From positions 671,904 to 735,903 of the forward strand of contig JAJEKB010020966.1 of the NCBI GenBank assembly GCA_022393335.1: a stretch of 64,000 nt of DNA. The letters are read 5' to 3'. Below, piece by piece: positions 12,016-24,578 of this stretch; the first letter of the stretch is position 1; each line of letters begins with the position of its first letter. A program made the position numbers and the translations under genes. The notes under the pieces are model-generated. The model saw nothing but the letters and a program-made list of their open reading frames with translations, made no database searches and was not told where the DNA came from. Source of the stretch: Macrotrachela quadricornifera. Lineage: Eukaryota; Rotifera; Eurotatoria; Philodinida; Philodinidae.

Positions 12016-12265
12016 GGACAAATCATTGGTCATTAGATAGGCTTCAGAAAGCATATAGCAGAGGTTTATTATAAAGATCTCTACATATTTTTGTTTCTTT
12101 CTGTTTACTTTCGATCTATAAGAACGAACGTAGATAACTCATCAGATTAAGTTCCTCGCTTCAGTAAAGGAAATAAACAAAAACATGGCATCGATCGATT
12201 GTTGGAGAACGAGAAGATTTATTTAGTAAAAAACAAAATATAGTTGAATGTATCGTTTTTATAGT

Positions 12266-12897
12266 AGAGGTGTGTGCGTTGTAACGAACAGATATTGAAC
12301 ATATTCGAATTAAATGAAAGCTTTTACTACTAAACCAACACGTTTAAAATGTTACGTGTGCACAGCATGCTTAAAATAAATTACTTGAGTCTCAAAGTAT
12401 GTGAAATTTAGGTATAAGAATGAATCAATAGAGAGCTTTTTTACTATTATAAGGACAAAATATAGTGTTGATCAGACCGCTTATAGAGTTTGTAAGGACC
12501 CTCTTTCATATAGCTCGAACAAGACCATGTTTTATCCTTATAATAATAGAGTGAATTTTTCTATAATTCTTAGTAAAGATGCTTTCTATCAAATACTAAA
12601 CAATTTCACTCTATTATCATAACGATAAAACATGGTCTTGTTCGAGATATATGAAGGTCAATCCCTACAACTCTATAAACGATCCGAACAACACTATATT
12701 TTGCCCTTTTAATAGTGTAAAAATCCTCTATTGATTCATTTTTTGTGTCTAAATTTCACGTATCTCGACACTTAAGTAATTTACTTTAGGCATGCTACGG
12801 ATATGTAATATTTTAAATTTAGTAGTTCGGTGGTAAGAGCTTTGATTTGGACCTAATATATATTCAATGTCCGTTCATTACACCATACACATATCCG
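12266..12897. mobile_element. Foldback (long inverted repeat) element
   Basis: Two arms of about 290 bp pair across a roughly 50-bp centre. Matching blocks include CGAACAAGACCATGTTTTAT against its complement, GCAAAATATAGTGTTGTTCG against ACAAAATATAGTGTTGATCA, and GTAACGAACAGATATTGAAC against GTAATGAACGGACATTGAAT. Identity is highest near the centre and lower outside. The open frame at 12401-12622 merely crosses the repeat. The structure resembles a foldback DNA transposon or two head-to-head copies of one repeat. No target-site duplication is evident. Confidence 0.7.
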
Positions 12898-14460
12898 TTG
12901 TTAGTTATATAAATTTTATAGTATTAATTCACTATGAACTAATTATGTTGAAAAGTCTGGATTCTATGATCTAATCAATTCTTTAGTCTGTTTCCATATA
13001 TTTATACGATTAGAATTTATATATAAGTTTTTATTTCATAAGACATTTTTAGTGAATTTTCAGCACCATATGAAAGTTTTAAAGTACATTAACCTCAGTT
13101 TTTTAACTGGTCTAAAGTAATTATTAATGAATGAAAATCATCCAAAATGTAAAACATGAAAGTTCTTTAGTTTGAAAATAGAAAACCTTTTTAGAGATAA
13201 TAAGACAAAATTTATCATACGTTCGCATCAAAACATAAAATAATTCTTCACGCCAATCAGTGACCAATAAAAATATTACATATATTTATTCTTTAAATAA
13301 CGTAATAATTCTTAAGAATTACTATAACTCTTGTTACCATTAATCCACTGCGCAGAATAATTGATAAAACTCTGATCAATAACTTGATTTTGACATTTTC
13401 TGTGAATTTTAAGTGTATATTCAATGTTTAACTAAAATGTCAATAAATATTTCTAATTTTTGCCAAACATTTATGTTCATGTGTATTGTGAGACTCAGAT
13501 CAAAAACGTCACTTTGAATGTCTAACAAAATTAAAATAACGTATAAGAATAATTACCATTCATATAAAGAGGTTAAAAAGATTGTCGAAATTCCTCAAAC
13601 TATTCGTTTTCTAAACCAAAAAAGAAAATAATTGTGAGTGAGGAATCTTCAACACAAACATTCGTTTTCCAGCGAAATCAGATATATTCAACATTATTAC
13701 TGAAAGTATCGATAAATAAAAAGCTATCCAAATATAAAATCTTATGTGCCCATTAAAAACCGTTTTCTAACTATCTTTCTTCAAAAAATGTTGCGTCTTT
13801 ATCATCACTTGAAAACATCTATTCAATCAATACATATATCAGCACTTAATAAAAATATACTCTCATTTTTCGAGAAGGACCGATCAATCCAAGAAATAAA
13901 TCGAAATATTACTCAGCCCATCAGTTTTACTTTTACACTAACAAAAGTATTTAACCAACTACATTCATCAAGATTCCCGAAAAACAAAGTTTCATTCGCT
14001 TCTAAAAGTCAATTACTTTCTAGAATAACAAAATATAATCAATACTGAATTTTACAAAATTCTTCCAATCACAAAACTCTACCTACCACACCTTCCACGC
14101 ACACTGAAAACATTATAATATCTCTATCAAAAAAAAGGCAGATCTAATTTTCTATACGAGCTCTCCATGCATACTGACCATTACCAATCCTTATTAAAAG
14201 AAACCTCAACTGTGATGCAGAATCAAATACAAAATATGTATACAAAATAATATTCTTCTTGTCATTTCAGCTTCTCACGAAGCCGACATTCAAAACACAA
14301 TTCAAGGACGAACAGGCCAGGACGACTATCAGTATTGTTCACATATATCAAGCAATCGAACACACATAAACTAACTTCCCTAAAACAAAAATCGACAAAG
14401 AAACGACCCCACTATTGACCGTAAAAAATTTCCACAAAACCTTACATTTCACTAAAAATC
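12898..14460. other. Non-coding flank of the satellite
   Basis: AT-rich. A 100-codon plus-strand frame at 13746-14048 is rich in Ser, Thr, Phe and Leu, matches nothing I know and has no splice or start context. I do not call it a gene. From about 14100 the sequence grades into the tandem repeat. Confidence 0.4.
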
Positions 14461-17400
14461 AAATTCTAAATTTTATTTTATCATCAACATTCATTTTTGA
14501 ATGTAATCATGCTGAGATCAATTCAAAAACTGTACCACTAACACGTAATTAACTATAAAATACCATATATATATTATCAATAACATTCACTTTTGAATGT
14601 AATTATAATGAGTTCGATTCAAAAATTCTATCAAATTTGAGAAATTATATAAACAATATCATATTCGTTTTATCATCAGGATTCATTTTCGAATAGAATC
14701 TTCTTGAGATAAATGCAAAAACACTCATTTTCATGAAATTAAATAAATAATGTTATATTTATTTTATCATTAACATGCATTTTTGAATAAAATCTTGCTG
14801 GAACCAATTCAAAAACTGTCATATATCCATGAAATTAAATAACTAATATCATATTTCTTTTATCATCAACATCCGTTGTTGAACACAATCTTCGTTAAAT
14901 CGATACAAAAACTCCGATTTTCACGAAACTTACAAAGTAACGTCAGATTTATTTTATCATCAACAGCCATATTCGAATGCAACTTTCTTCAAGTGAATCC
15001 AAAAACTCTCCCATTTTTCGGAAATTCAATAAATAATATCATATTTCTTTTATAATTAGCATTTATTTTTGAATGTAACATTACTGAGATCAGTTCAAAA
15101 ACTATCTCATTTTCATAAAATTAAATAAATAACATAATACTCATTTTAACATCAACATTCATCTTTGAATCGAATCCTATTACACTCAATTCAAAAACTA
15201 TCTCATTTTCATGGAATTAAATAAATAAAATGACATTTCTTTTATCATCATCAATCATTTTCGCAACTAATGTTTATAAGTTCAATTCAAAAGCTTTCTC
15301 ATTTTCATGAAATTCAAGAAAAAATACCACATTTATTTTATCATCAGCAGTCATTTTTGCATCTAATTCTGCTGAGATCCTTTCAAAAACTGTTTATGTT
15401 CATGAAATTAAATAAATAATTTAATTTTTGTTTTGTCATCAATGTTCATTTATGAATATAATCTTGATGATATCAATTCAAAAACTGGCTCATTTTGACG
15501 AAATTATATAAATAACCAAATATTTTTTTAACATTAACATTCAATTTTGAATGTAATGTTGATGAGATCCATTCAAAAACTTCCTTATTTTCATGCAATC
15601 AAATAAAGAATATAATATTTATTTTATCATTATGATACCTTTTGGATATAATCTTCGTGAGTTCAATTCAAAAAGCGTCTCATTTACATAAAATTCAATG
15701 AATGATATGATATTTCATTTATCATCAATTTTCATTTTTGAATGCAATCTTGATGAGATCAATTCAACACGCTCTCATTTTCATCAAATCAGATAAAACA
15801 TGTCATATTTCTTTTATTATCTACATCCGTTATTGAATGTAATCGTGCTGAGATCAATTCAAAAACTTTCTCATTTTTTATAAAATTAAATTGAATAAGA
15901 CTATATTTATTTTATCATCGACATACATTTTTGAATGTATTCATGCTCAGGTTAATTCAAAAAACTGTCTCATTTTCATGAAATTAAATAAATAATATCA
16001 TATTTATTTTCACATTAACATTTATTTTTGAATGTAATGTTGGTGAGAACAATTCAAACATTGTCTCATTTTTGAAATAAAATAAATGACCTCATATTTA
16101 TGTTATCATCACCATTCACTAGTTAATGTAATGTTGATGAGATCAATACAAAAACTGTCTCATTGTCATGAAATTATATACATACAACAATACTTATTTT
16201 CTCATCAACATACATTTTGAGTGTAATCTTCTTGAAATTAATTCAAAACTGTCTCATTTTTATCAAATAAAATAAATCCTATCATGTTTATTTAATCACC
16301 AACATTCATTTTTGAATATAAACTTAGTTTTAAGACAAATTCAAAACTTGTCTCATTTTTATGATGTGAAATAAATAATATCAAATTTATTTTAACATTA
16401 GCATTCGTTTTAGAATGCAATCTTACTGATCGTCTTGAGAACAATTCAAAAACTCTCTTCTTTGCATAAAGCCAAATAAATAACATCATATTTATTTTAT
16501 CTTCACCATTCATTTTAGAACGTAATCTTCGTCTTGGTGATGTACCCATTCGAAAACTGTCTTATTTTTCGGAGATTAAGTAAATAGTATTATGTTTATT
16601 TTATCTTCAACATTCATTTTTTGAATATAATCTTCTTGAGATCAATCCAAAAACTATCTTACTTTCATGAAATTAAATGAATAGTATCATATTTCTTATA
16701 TTAGCAACAGTGATTTTGGAACGTAATCTTAGGAATAAAAGCAATTCAGAAACTGTCTTATTTTCAAGAAATTAAACAAAAAATATTATATTTCTTTTAC
16801 TAACTATACTTAATTTTGAATTTAATCTTCGTCTTGATGATGAACGTCTTGATGATGACATTAATTCAGAAACTGTGTCATTTTCATAAAACTAAATTAA
16901 TGATATTGTGTTTGTTTTATTATGAAGATTCATTTTTGAATGTAATCTTTATGAGATCAATTCAAAACCTCTTCCATTTTTAAAAACTAAATGAATAATA
17001 TCACATGTATTTTATGATCAACATTCAATGTTGAACGTAATCTTCGTGAGACCAATTCAAGCACTATAATTTCCATGAAATTTAATAAGTGATGTCATAT
17101 TTCTTTTATAATGAACATTCATTTTTGAATGTATTCTTCTTGCTCTTTATGCAGATGATCGTGATATCAATTCACAAACTGTCTCATTTTTATGAAATTA
17201 AATAATTCATATAATTTTATTTTAGAATCCACATTCACTTTTGAATGTAATCTTCGTGCTGTGATTAATTCAATAGCCCTCTCAAATTCATAATTTAAAA
17301 TAAATAATATGTTGTTGATGCTCTCGTCAACATTCATTTTGGAATATAATTTTGCTGGTGATGATAAGTTCAATTCGAAAGATATCTCACTTTCATGTAT

Positions 17401-19650
17401 GAAACACTTGATAGCATATTTATTTTAGTATCAACATTCATTTTTGAATATAATCTTCATGAATTCAATTCAAAAACTGTCTAGTTTTCATTAAACTAAA
17501 TAAATAATTATATATTTGCTATATCCTGAGAATTCATCTTGGAATGTAATCTTATTGAGATTAATTCAAAAAGTGTCTCACTTTGATGAAATTAAATAAA
17601 TAATATCATATTTATTTTATGATGAAGATTTATTTTTGAATGAAATCTTGGTGATGAGATGAATTCAAAAACTGTCTCATTTTCATGACAATAAATAAAT
17701 ACTATAAAATTTATTTTACCATCAACATTCATTTTTGGATGCTGTTTTGATGAGATGAATTCAAAAACAGTCTCACTTTCATGAAATTAAATAAACACTA
17801 TGGTATGTATTTTGACATGAACAGTCATTTTTGAATGTAATCTTCTTAATGAAATCATTTCAGAAACCATATCATATTCTTGAAATTGAATACATAGTGT
17901 CACATTTATTTTATGATCAGCAGTCATTTTTGAATGTAGTCTTCGTGAGTTCAATTCGAAAACTGTCTTATCTGGATGAAATTAAATAAATAATATCTTT
18001 TTTACTGGATCATGAACCTTCATTTTTGAACGTTATCTTGCTGCAATCAATTCAAAAACTGTCTTGCTTTGATGAAATTAAATAAATAGTATTATATGCA
18101 CTTCATCATGAACATTCATTTCGGAATGTAATCTTTGGTTTCCTGAGATCAATTCAAAAATTGTGTAAATTGCATGAGATTAAATAAATCAGATCATATG
18201 GTTTGTATCATGAACATTCATTTTTGAATCTAATCTTGGCAAGGATCACGTCAATTCAAAAAGTGTCTTATTTTGTTGAAATTGAATAAATAATATTAGA
18301 TTTATTTTATTATCAATATTCATTTTTGAATGTAATCATCGTGATCGTAGGTTAAATTCAAAAACTCTCTCATTTTCATTCAATTAAATAGATACTATCA
18401 TATTTATTTTATTAACAATATTGGTTTTTGAATTTAATACTCTTCTTGCTGAGCTTAATAATAGCAATTCAGGATTTCTGTCACTTTTTTGAAATTAAAT
18501 AAACACTATAAAATTTATTTTATCATCAACATTTATTTTTGAATGTAATATTAGCGGTAATCATGATTTTGGTGAGATCAATTCAAGAAACTGTTTCATA
18601 TTCATTAAATTAAATAAATAATATCATATTTTTTTATCATTCACATTGCTTTTTGAATATAACTGTGATTAGGCCAATTCAAAAACTCTTTCATTTTTAT
18701 GCAACTAAATAGATAATATAATACTGATTTTATTATTAACCTTCATTTTCGAATGCAGTCTTCGTGCGATCGTTTCAAAAACTCTCATTTTGATGATATT
18801 AAATATATAACAACATACTTATTTTATCATCATCATTCATTTTTGAATATAAGCTTCTTGAGATGAATTCAAATGCTCTCCCATTTTCATGAAACTAAAT
18901 AAATAAGGTCATATTTATTTTATCATCAACGTTCATTTTTGAACGTAATGTTCGTCTTCTTCTTGAGATCATTTCAAAAACTGTCTCATCTTTATGACGT
19001 AAAATAAAGAATGTGAAATTTATTTTATTATGAACATCGATTTTCGAATGTAATGTTGATGGTGAACTCAATTCAGAAACGGTTTCATTTTCATGAAGCT
19101 TAATAAATAATGTCATGTTTATTTTATCGTCAACATTCATTTTTTAATGTAATCTTGATCATCGTAAGTTCAATTCAAAAACTGTCTCAATTTCATTAAA
19201 TTAAATAAATAATGCTTCCTTATCGTATTATGAATATTCATTTTGGAAAATAATCTTGATCGTCTTCTTGCTGATGATGAGATCGATTCAAAAACTCTAA
19301 GTCTCATGAGATCAAATATAGAGTATCGTATTTATTGTATCATGAAAATTCATTTTGAAAGTAGTCTTGATCGTCTTCTTGATGATCATGACATCAATCC
19401 AAAAACTCTGTTATTGCCAAGAATAGAAATATATAATATCATAGTTATTTTCTCATGAATATTGATTTTTGAATGTTATCTTCTTTATTTCAATTCAAAA
19501 ACTGTCTGATTATCATGAAATTGAGTACATAATATCATTTTTATTTTATTATGTACATTTAGTTTTGAATGTAATATTCGTGAGATGATTTCAATAGCTT
19601 TCTGATTATCTTAAGATTTAATCAATAATATTATATTTATTATAGCAGGT
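14461..19650. repeat. Satellite array, about 52 units of roughly 100 bp
   Basis: A block centred on ATTCATTTTTGAATGTAATC recurs at 14487, 14583, 14681, 14776, 14870 and so on to 19560. I count 52 copies with a mean spacing of about 99.5 bp. Each unit also carries ATTCAAAAACTGTCTCATTT and GAAATTAAATAAATAATATC and ends in TATTTTATCATCAACA. ATTCA and TGAAT in the core can pair as a small hairpin. Units are diverged by point changes and small indels. From about 16500 onward many carry an extra 5-20 bp of CTTCTTGATGATG-like sequence after the core, so spacing rises to 105-120 bp. The short frames inside are artefacts of periodicity. Confidence 0.92.
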
Positions 19651-22134
19651 GTGCTTGTTTTTGAACTGGGAATTTTTTCTTGTGATACGAATATAAGGAT
19701 CATAAAGGTAGGATCTGGCGTTTGAGGAATAGGAAATTGTTTTCATGGATTATTGAACAATGGTTTGATCGAGATTGTTTTATGCAAATATGATATAGTG
19801 GTTGTGACGAAATTTGCAACTATATTTGCGTTTTCGAAGTGATGTAAAGGGATAATGTTTTGGGATATATAAAGTCAATTTTGTTGTGATATAGTGGTGT
19901 TAGATTCGATCGGAGTTAGGAGAAATAGAAATACAATAGAATTATACGGCAGAACTATTTTTGTGTTTTTTCAGATATCGTAAGATAATGTGGAATAAGT
20001 GAAAGTTTGTAATTCTGATTTTGTTGCGCGATTGTTTCAGAAATTGTGATTCGTAACTGAAAAAAAATGTTGTGAAATTGAGAACATTTTCAATAAAATT
20101 TGAAATACGAAATTGATTCTTATTAAAGGAATGCTGATGATTATTAAAAGTTTTTTGGAAATCATGTATATTTCTAAGAGCATATAGTGAATGTAAGTTT
20201 TAAGTTGTGGCTTTTGTGGGCTTTCCACCCTCTTATAGATGCCCGACTTCATTATAAACAGCTCTTTGTTCTGTCTATCAATGCAGAATAAAAACATTAT
20301 AAAAAAATTTAGAGTAGTCCAGCCCTTAGTTTGTATCAATATGTGAGTCCCAGATTTTAGACTCACAGTGGCTGCGCTGACAAGCATTTTGTATTTGTGT
20401 CAGAGTAGACTGATAATCAGGTTGAACATACGTCGAAAGAAATTATTTTTTAATCAGGATTATTTAATAGTACTACTGAAAAAAGGAAGGATAAGTTTTA
20501 AATTTGTTTCATAATTGTAATCTAAGTGTTTTTAATCAGTTTTTATTACGATGTGAATGATTTCCTCGTGGTAGATAATTTACGAGATGCTTGAAGAGTA
20601 CGTTTGCTTATTTTTAGAAGTAAGCAATAAGAAGAAATAAAATGAAAAAGTATACAAAGGACTGTTTTTATTTCGATTAGTTTGTAGCGTGCTAAAGGAA
20701 AAAAATGATTCGATTTTAATAGGAAAGGCTTCCTTTCAAATATAAAATATCACTTCTAAATAGGCACATATAGTCAGTTATTAGAGAATGACACAAAGTA
20801 TAGAATCTCTTGTGGTACCATTGTATTCCAATTAATTTAAAAAATGAATACGAAATAAAGAAGAAATGAAGAGCTGATGCAAACAAACTGAAACGCTTTT
20901 GTCTTGCTAAAATAAAATAACTAATGTCATTCATTTGTTCCAGACGTTTGTGTATATAATTAATCTTAACTGACATTCCAAATAGTTACTGCCTGAATGT
21001 AAACCCTAAAAGATTATGCCTAATTCATAAAACAATAGTGTTCATAGTGAGTACAATAAAATAAAATAAAATTCTTGATAAATATTTCTGGAATTGAATC
21101 TTATCCAACATTCAAATGAGATAACATGTTACTTTGAATTTAACAAGTTTTTAACTAGATTTTATGTTGACATAAAAATATATCTCCTTCAACTAAAACC
21201 AAAAATAAACAATATTGAACATGAATGAGTTTCGTTTGATTTCGTAGAAAATTTCGTTTTCGTTTAGCTTCGAAGAAAAATGAAATATTTTTTGTTTTAA
21301 AAGATATTCGTTGATCGGTATGAAGCTGATGATTGCTGATTCGCTTTAACGCATTCTAATACAATATTACTGAAGCATCTGAGTATGTTGATTTTTTTAT
21401 TTGAACCTCTTGGAGACGGAATTTTTTTCTGTATATTTCATCATAAATCAATCTGAATTTCTAGTCTACAAAAAATTTTTTATGAAAACCCGTCTTCAAA
21501 AGTTTTTCAAAGTGTGATATAGTTCAACATGCGTAAAAACAACTTACCATATTCCTGTAGAGACAGGAACGTTTCTTGCAGGATTTTAGACCAGCAAAAC
21601 TTTCGTTGAAAGTCAACTGTGATACATTTGTTATTCACTGATGATCATCAGAAAAAATAATCTGATTATAATCCGAACTATACCAAAAATGTTTCTAATA
21701 AATGATTTAACAAAAACTGATCTCATGTAAGAATCTCTGTATTTTCAAATACCAGAGAATCACCATGGCTCTCAAGGGGCTAACCTTCCCGAAAGGGTTA
21801 AAAGTGAGCGAATAAATTGTAAACTAAAATCCAAAAAAATTGGATATATTCTAAAGCTATACGTTGTTAATTGGATTTGTTTGGCTTGACATCCTACATG
21901 GATAATAATAAAATAGTTTTCACAATTGATCGTGATCCTAACATTTTAAAGGTTTTTAAAAATGAGGTTTTTTATATGTGCACTTCACTAGTTATGATAT
22001 TATTTTCTATCTTCAGACAGCCAATAATATTATGCTTTACGCGTCGAATTAATAATATTTTGAAGAAATGCTTTTACCAAACAGTACAAAAGAAAAAAAG
22101 AAAAACTACTTGAGTACCATCAAGACCTATAAAT
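19651..22134. other. Non-coding between satellite and hAT relic
   Basis: No supportable gene. The minus-strand frame at 20037-20387 (116 codons) and those at 20716-20976 and 21871-22113 have low-complexity hydrophobic composition and no recognisable motif. Confidence 0.4.
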
Positions 22135-22875
22135 GAGAAAGAAAAAAGATCCAATATCATTCTAAGTTCCTCAGATGGTATATCTTCAGAAGACGAGACT
22201 ACAACACTATCACCTTCAAAATATATAGAATTAAATACTTCACTGGATATCAAAAGCACTTGAATTACTGGATAAGATCAATACAAGCAAAAAATTAGTA
22301 AAATACGTGAAATTAGTGAGTAGAAATCTGTGATTAAAGTTTGATATCATTTTTTCTATAAATTTATCTTCTACACAGACAGGATTGAATAAATCAATCG
22401 AAGATTCTGGTAGCACTGTTTTAAAGTAAAAAGCATTTGTACGTTCATTATCTCTATCTAATCTTCTCGAATCGATCGGTCTATCCTTCATGCATATACG
22501 ATCAATACTTGGTAAATCAATGGACAATAAACAATCATTTAAATTAAATGAAATTGGTATAGACAGGCTTGAAGATGTAATTAGTTTATTGTCAGTGTTC
22601 AAAGATGTATCGATATTAGTACAAACTGGAACACGTCTATCACTTCATATGGCAAATATTGTTATGATTGAATTACAACGACATCAAAAAGGAACTGATG
22701 TTAGTGAGGATGACAAAGCAATTGCTATTGATGATCGTCATGAGGGTTAAAATTAAATATTAATAACATGACATGTTCACCTTTTTTTTCTGACTAGGAA
22801 CAGAGGTCTTTCGCTAGCGTTTATTTCAAGTATCGCAGACGATGTATGAATTTGATGAAAAACATTCGGTTGCTA
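22135..22875 (+). pseudogene. hAT transposase relic, 5' part (interrupted)
   Basis: The plus strand encodes broken fragments typical of the middle of hAT transposases: KKLVKYVKL near 22290, then GLNKSIEDSGSTVLK near 22385, then from about 22510 DNKQSFKLNEIGIDRLEDV and LLSVFKDVSILVQTGT, the helical region before the dimerisation domain. The last visible piece is EFDEKHSVATV, ending exactly at the retrotransposon target site. Several stops and frameshifts separate the blocks, so it is inactive. The open frame 22490-22750 is one such block. The downstream half resumes beyond the LTR element at 30817. Confidence 0.72.
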
Positions 22876-22880
22876 CTGTA

Positions 22881-23095
22881 TGTCAGGATCTGCCATCTAT
22901 ATATGAAGATATATAGATGGACGATCCTCTCTCTTTCTCTTTTTTTTTTCCTTTTATATATATTTATATCTCGCTGACTATGTTGTTGTTTTTTTTCTTC
23001 TTGTTTTGATTCACTTGTGGTTCACTTGTTGGCTTAGGTTTTTCGTTTTTCTCTAGTCACCAACATTTTGAAAATAAAAGAAGAAAATCCTAACA
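22881..23095 (+). repeat. 5' LTR
   Basis: A 215-bp TG...CA repeat. Just inside is a perfect 12-bp stem, CCATCTATATAT with loop GAAG (22893-22920). A TATA-rich stretch (TTTTATATATATTTATATC) lies at about 22952-22970. AATAAA lies about 20 bp before the end (in GAAAATAAAAGAAG), consistent with promoter and polyadenylation signals packed into one short LTR. Confidence 0.95.
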
Positions 23096-23096
23096 A

Positions 23097-23112
23097 TGGT
23101 GCACTAGCCGAT
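23097..23112 (+). promoter_or_regulatory. Probable primer-binding site
   Basis: One base after the LTR, TGGTGCACTAGCCGAT begins with TGG, as expected for annealing to a tRNA 3' CCA end. I cannot assign the tRNA by eye. Confidence 0.5.
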
Positions 23113-23183
23113 ATTTCTTTTGAACAAAAGAAAAAAGTCCCGCGTGGCAAGTACGAGCAAATATAGGACTAGTGTCATTATTA

Positions 23184-24578
23184 ATGGATAATAAACCAAC
23201 ACGTTCTACCACTGATTTTACACAAACACGTATTGATTCTTTACTTTTAGCAACCAAAAAAGAAAAACAACCAGTACTAACAATGGCAAGTTCTGAACAA
23301 GTTAATACTAATTCTATACATACACCAACTGACTTAGCCGAACATGATAAATCAAACCTGGCTATATCAAACAAACAGCTCGGTCATGATATAGATGATC
23401 AGCCAGAAATTGAAGAAGATCAAAAATGTCAAATTTCAGTTCAACAACAATTAAAATTAGTACAAAAATTTAACGGACATGGTAATCCACAAAATTGGTT
23501 AAAATATATTATAGAAAACTTCGATTTGTTAAAACTTACATCTACAGAACGTAATGAAGTTATCCCAGATATTTTAACCGGTGATGCACTCTTTTGGTAC
23601 ATTGAACAACAAGATTATATGCCAACTTTCATTACCTTTATGAAACAATTTTTACAACATTTTAGTAATCAAGAGTCAAAAACAGATTTATCAACAGAAG
23701 TTATTCCCTCAGGTACACAGATGAAACAAACAAAATACGATAATGGTCAAGATACAATTATGGATTGTTTACGGAATCAAATGTTAATTGCAAACTTGGA
23801 AAAACTACGTAAATTTTCTGGTAAATCAAAACAAAACTTATCAAAATGGTTACAAGAAATTCGACAAACTATGAATATGTTTAAATTAAAAGATGATGAA
23901 AAGTTATTTTATGTATCCTTATGTTTAGAAGCGGATGCGCGTGATTGGTTTTATGACAATCCTGATTTATGTTCAACATGGTCAACATTCGTACAAAATT
24001 TATTACAAACATTTGAATCATCAGGGAAAAGTGATACTGCATTTAATCATTTACGTCATTATGAACAAGGTATTAATCAAGATGTACGTCAATATTATTT
24101 TGAAATTATAAACTTATGTAAAGAAGCTAATCCACTTATGGACAATGTTAGTAAGTTACAATATTTAAAGGATGGCTTAAAACCTTCATTACGATTTGAT
24201 GTATTATTAAAAGATCCAAAAACTCCCGAAGAATTTTTACAATATGCTCAACGAATTGAAGGACTTAAATTATTAGATGATACACAAAATGTTTCAGCTT
24301 GTTCTATGAAACAAGAATTTACAAATCCATCATCACGCAACACACAAAATACACACATTAAAACACAATCAATTAACCCAACATATTCATTTCGACAAGA
24401 AAAAGATCCTCAAGTTCCTTATAAATCCAATTCTAACAAGTATCAATCAGAACAAGTATCTACAGAAGAACCAACAACTCAATCTCAATATTACAACAAC
24501 GTACCAAAACCACCATATCAATGTTACAAGTGTGGTGGTCATGATCATTATATTCGCAATTGCCCACATTTTCAATAG
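23184..24578 (+). CDS. gag: Retrotransposon gag
   Basis: A 464-residue structural protein counted from ATG 23184, the first in-frame ATG. The frame is open a little further upstream without one. The middle is a helical capsid-like region with typical retrotransposon gag blocks (WLQEIRQTM near residue 230, ARDWFYDNP near 250, and a LKDGLKPSLR-type segment near 330). The C-terminus has one CCHC zinc knuckle with C447, C450, H455 and C460, for nucleic-acid packaging. The stop TAG (24576-24578) comes five codons after the last Cys and is followed directly by a strong hairpin. Pol lies in the -1 frame with 34 nt of overlap. Confidence 0.93.
   Translation: MDNKPTRSTTDFTQTRIDSLLLATKKEKQPVLTMASSEQVNTNSIHTPTDLAEHDKSNLAISNKQLGHDIDDQPEIEEDQKCQISVQQQLKLVQKFNGHGNPQNWLKYIIENFDLLKLTSTERNEVIPDILTGDALFWYIEQQDYMPTFITFMKQFLQHFSNQESKTDLSTEVIPSGTQMKQTKYDNGQDTIMDCLRNQMLIANLEKLRKFSGKSKQNLSKWLQEIRQTMNMFKLKDDEKLFYVSLCLEADARDWFYDNPDLCSTWSTFVQNLLQTFESSGKSDTAFNHLRHYEQGINQDVRQYYFEIINLCKEANPLMDNVSKLQYLKDGLKPSLRFDVLLKDPKTPEEFLQYAQRIEGLKLLDDTQNVSACSMKQEFTNPSSRNTQNTHIKTQSINPTYSFRQEKDPQVPYKSNSNKYQSEQVSTEEPTTQSQYYNNVPKPPYQCYKCGGHDHYIRNCPHFQ

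Noticed and set aside
12401..12622. 73-codon open frame
   Set aside because: It crosses the centre of the foldback element and has no family resemblance or splice context.
12825..12890. tRNA-like phrase GTTCGGTGGTAAGAGC with a possible D-arm
   Set aside because: Anticodon and T arms do not form, and the segment has an inverted partner in the other arm of the foldback element. At most a decayed tRNA-derived repeat.
16292..19458. Several 60-85-codon open frames within the satellite (for example 16292-16549, 17167-17373, 18895-19140, 19243-19458)
   Set aside because: They are the same repeat unit read through with chance loss of stops; the peptides repeat phrases such as MNVDDKINMTLFI with the DNA period.
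14461..19650. CRISPR-like array
   Set aside because: Regular repeats, but there are no unique spacers: the whole unit is conserved, and the genome is eukaryotic.
20037..20387. 116-codon minus-strand frame
   Set aside because: Composition is typical of AT-rich noise (Ile, Phe, Leu, Lys), with no motif, no intron signals and no neighbour context.
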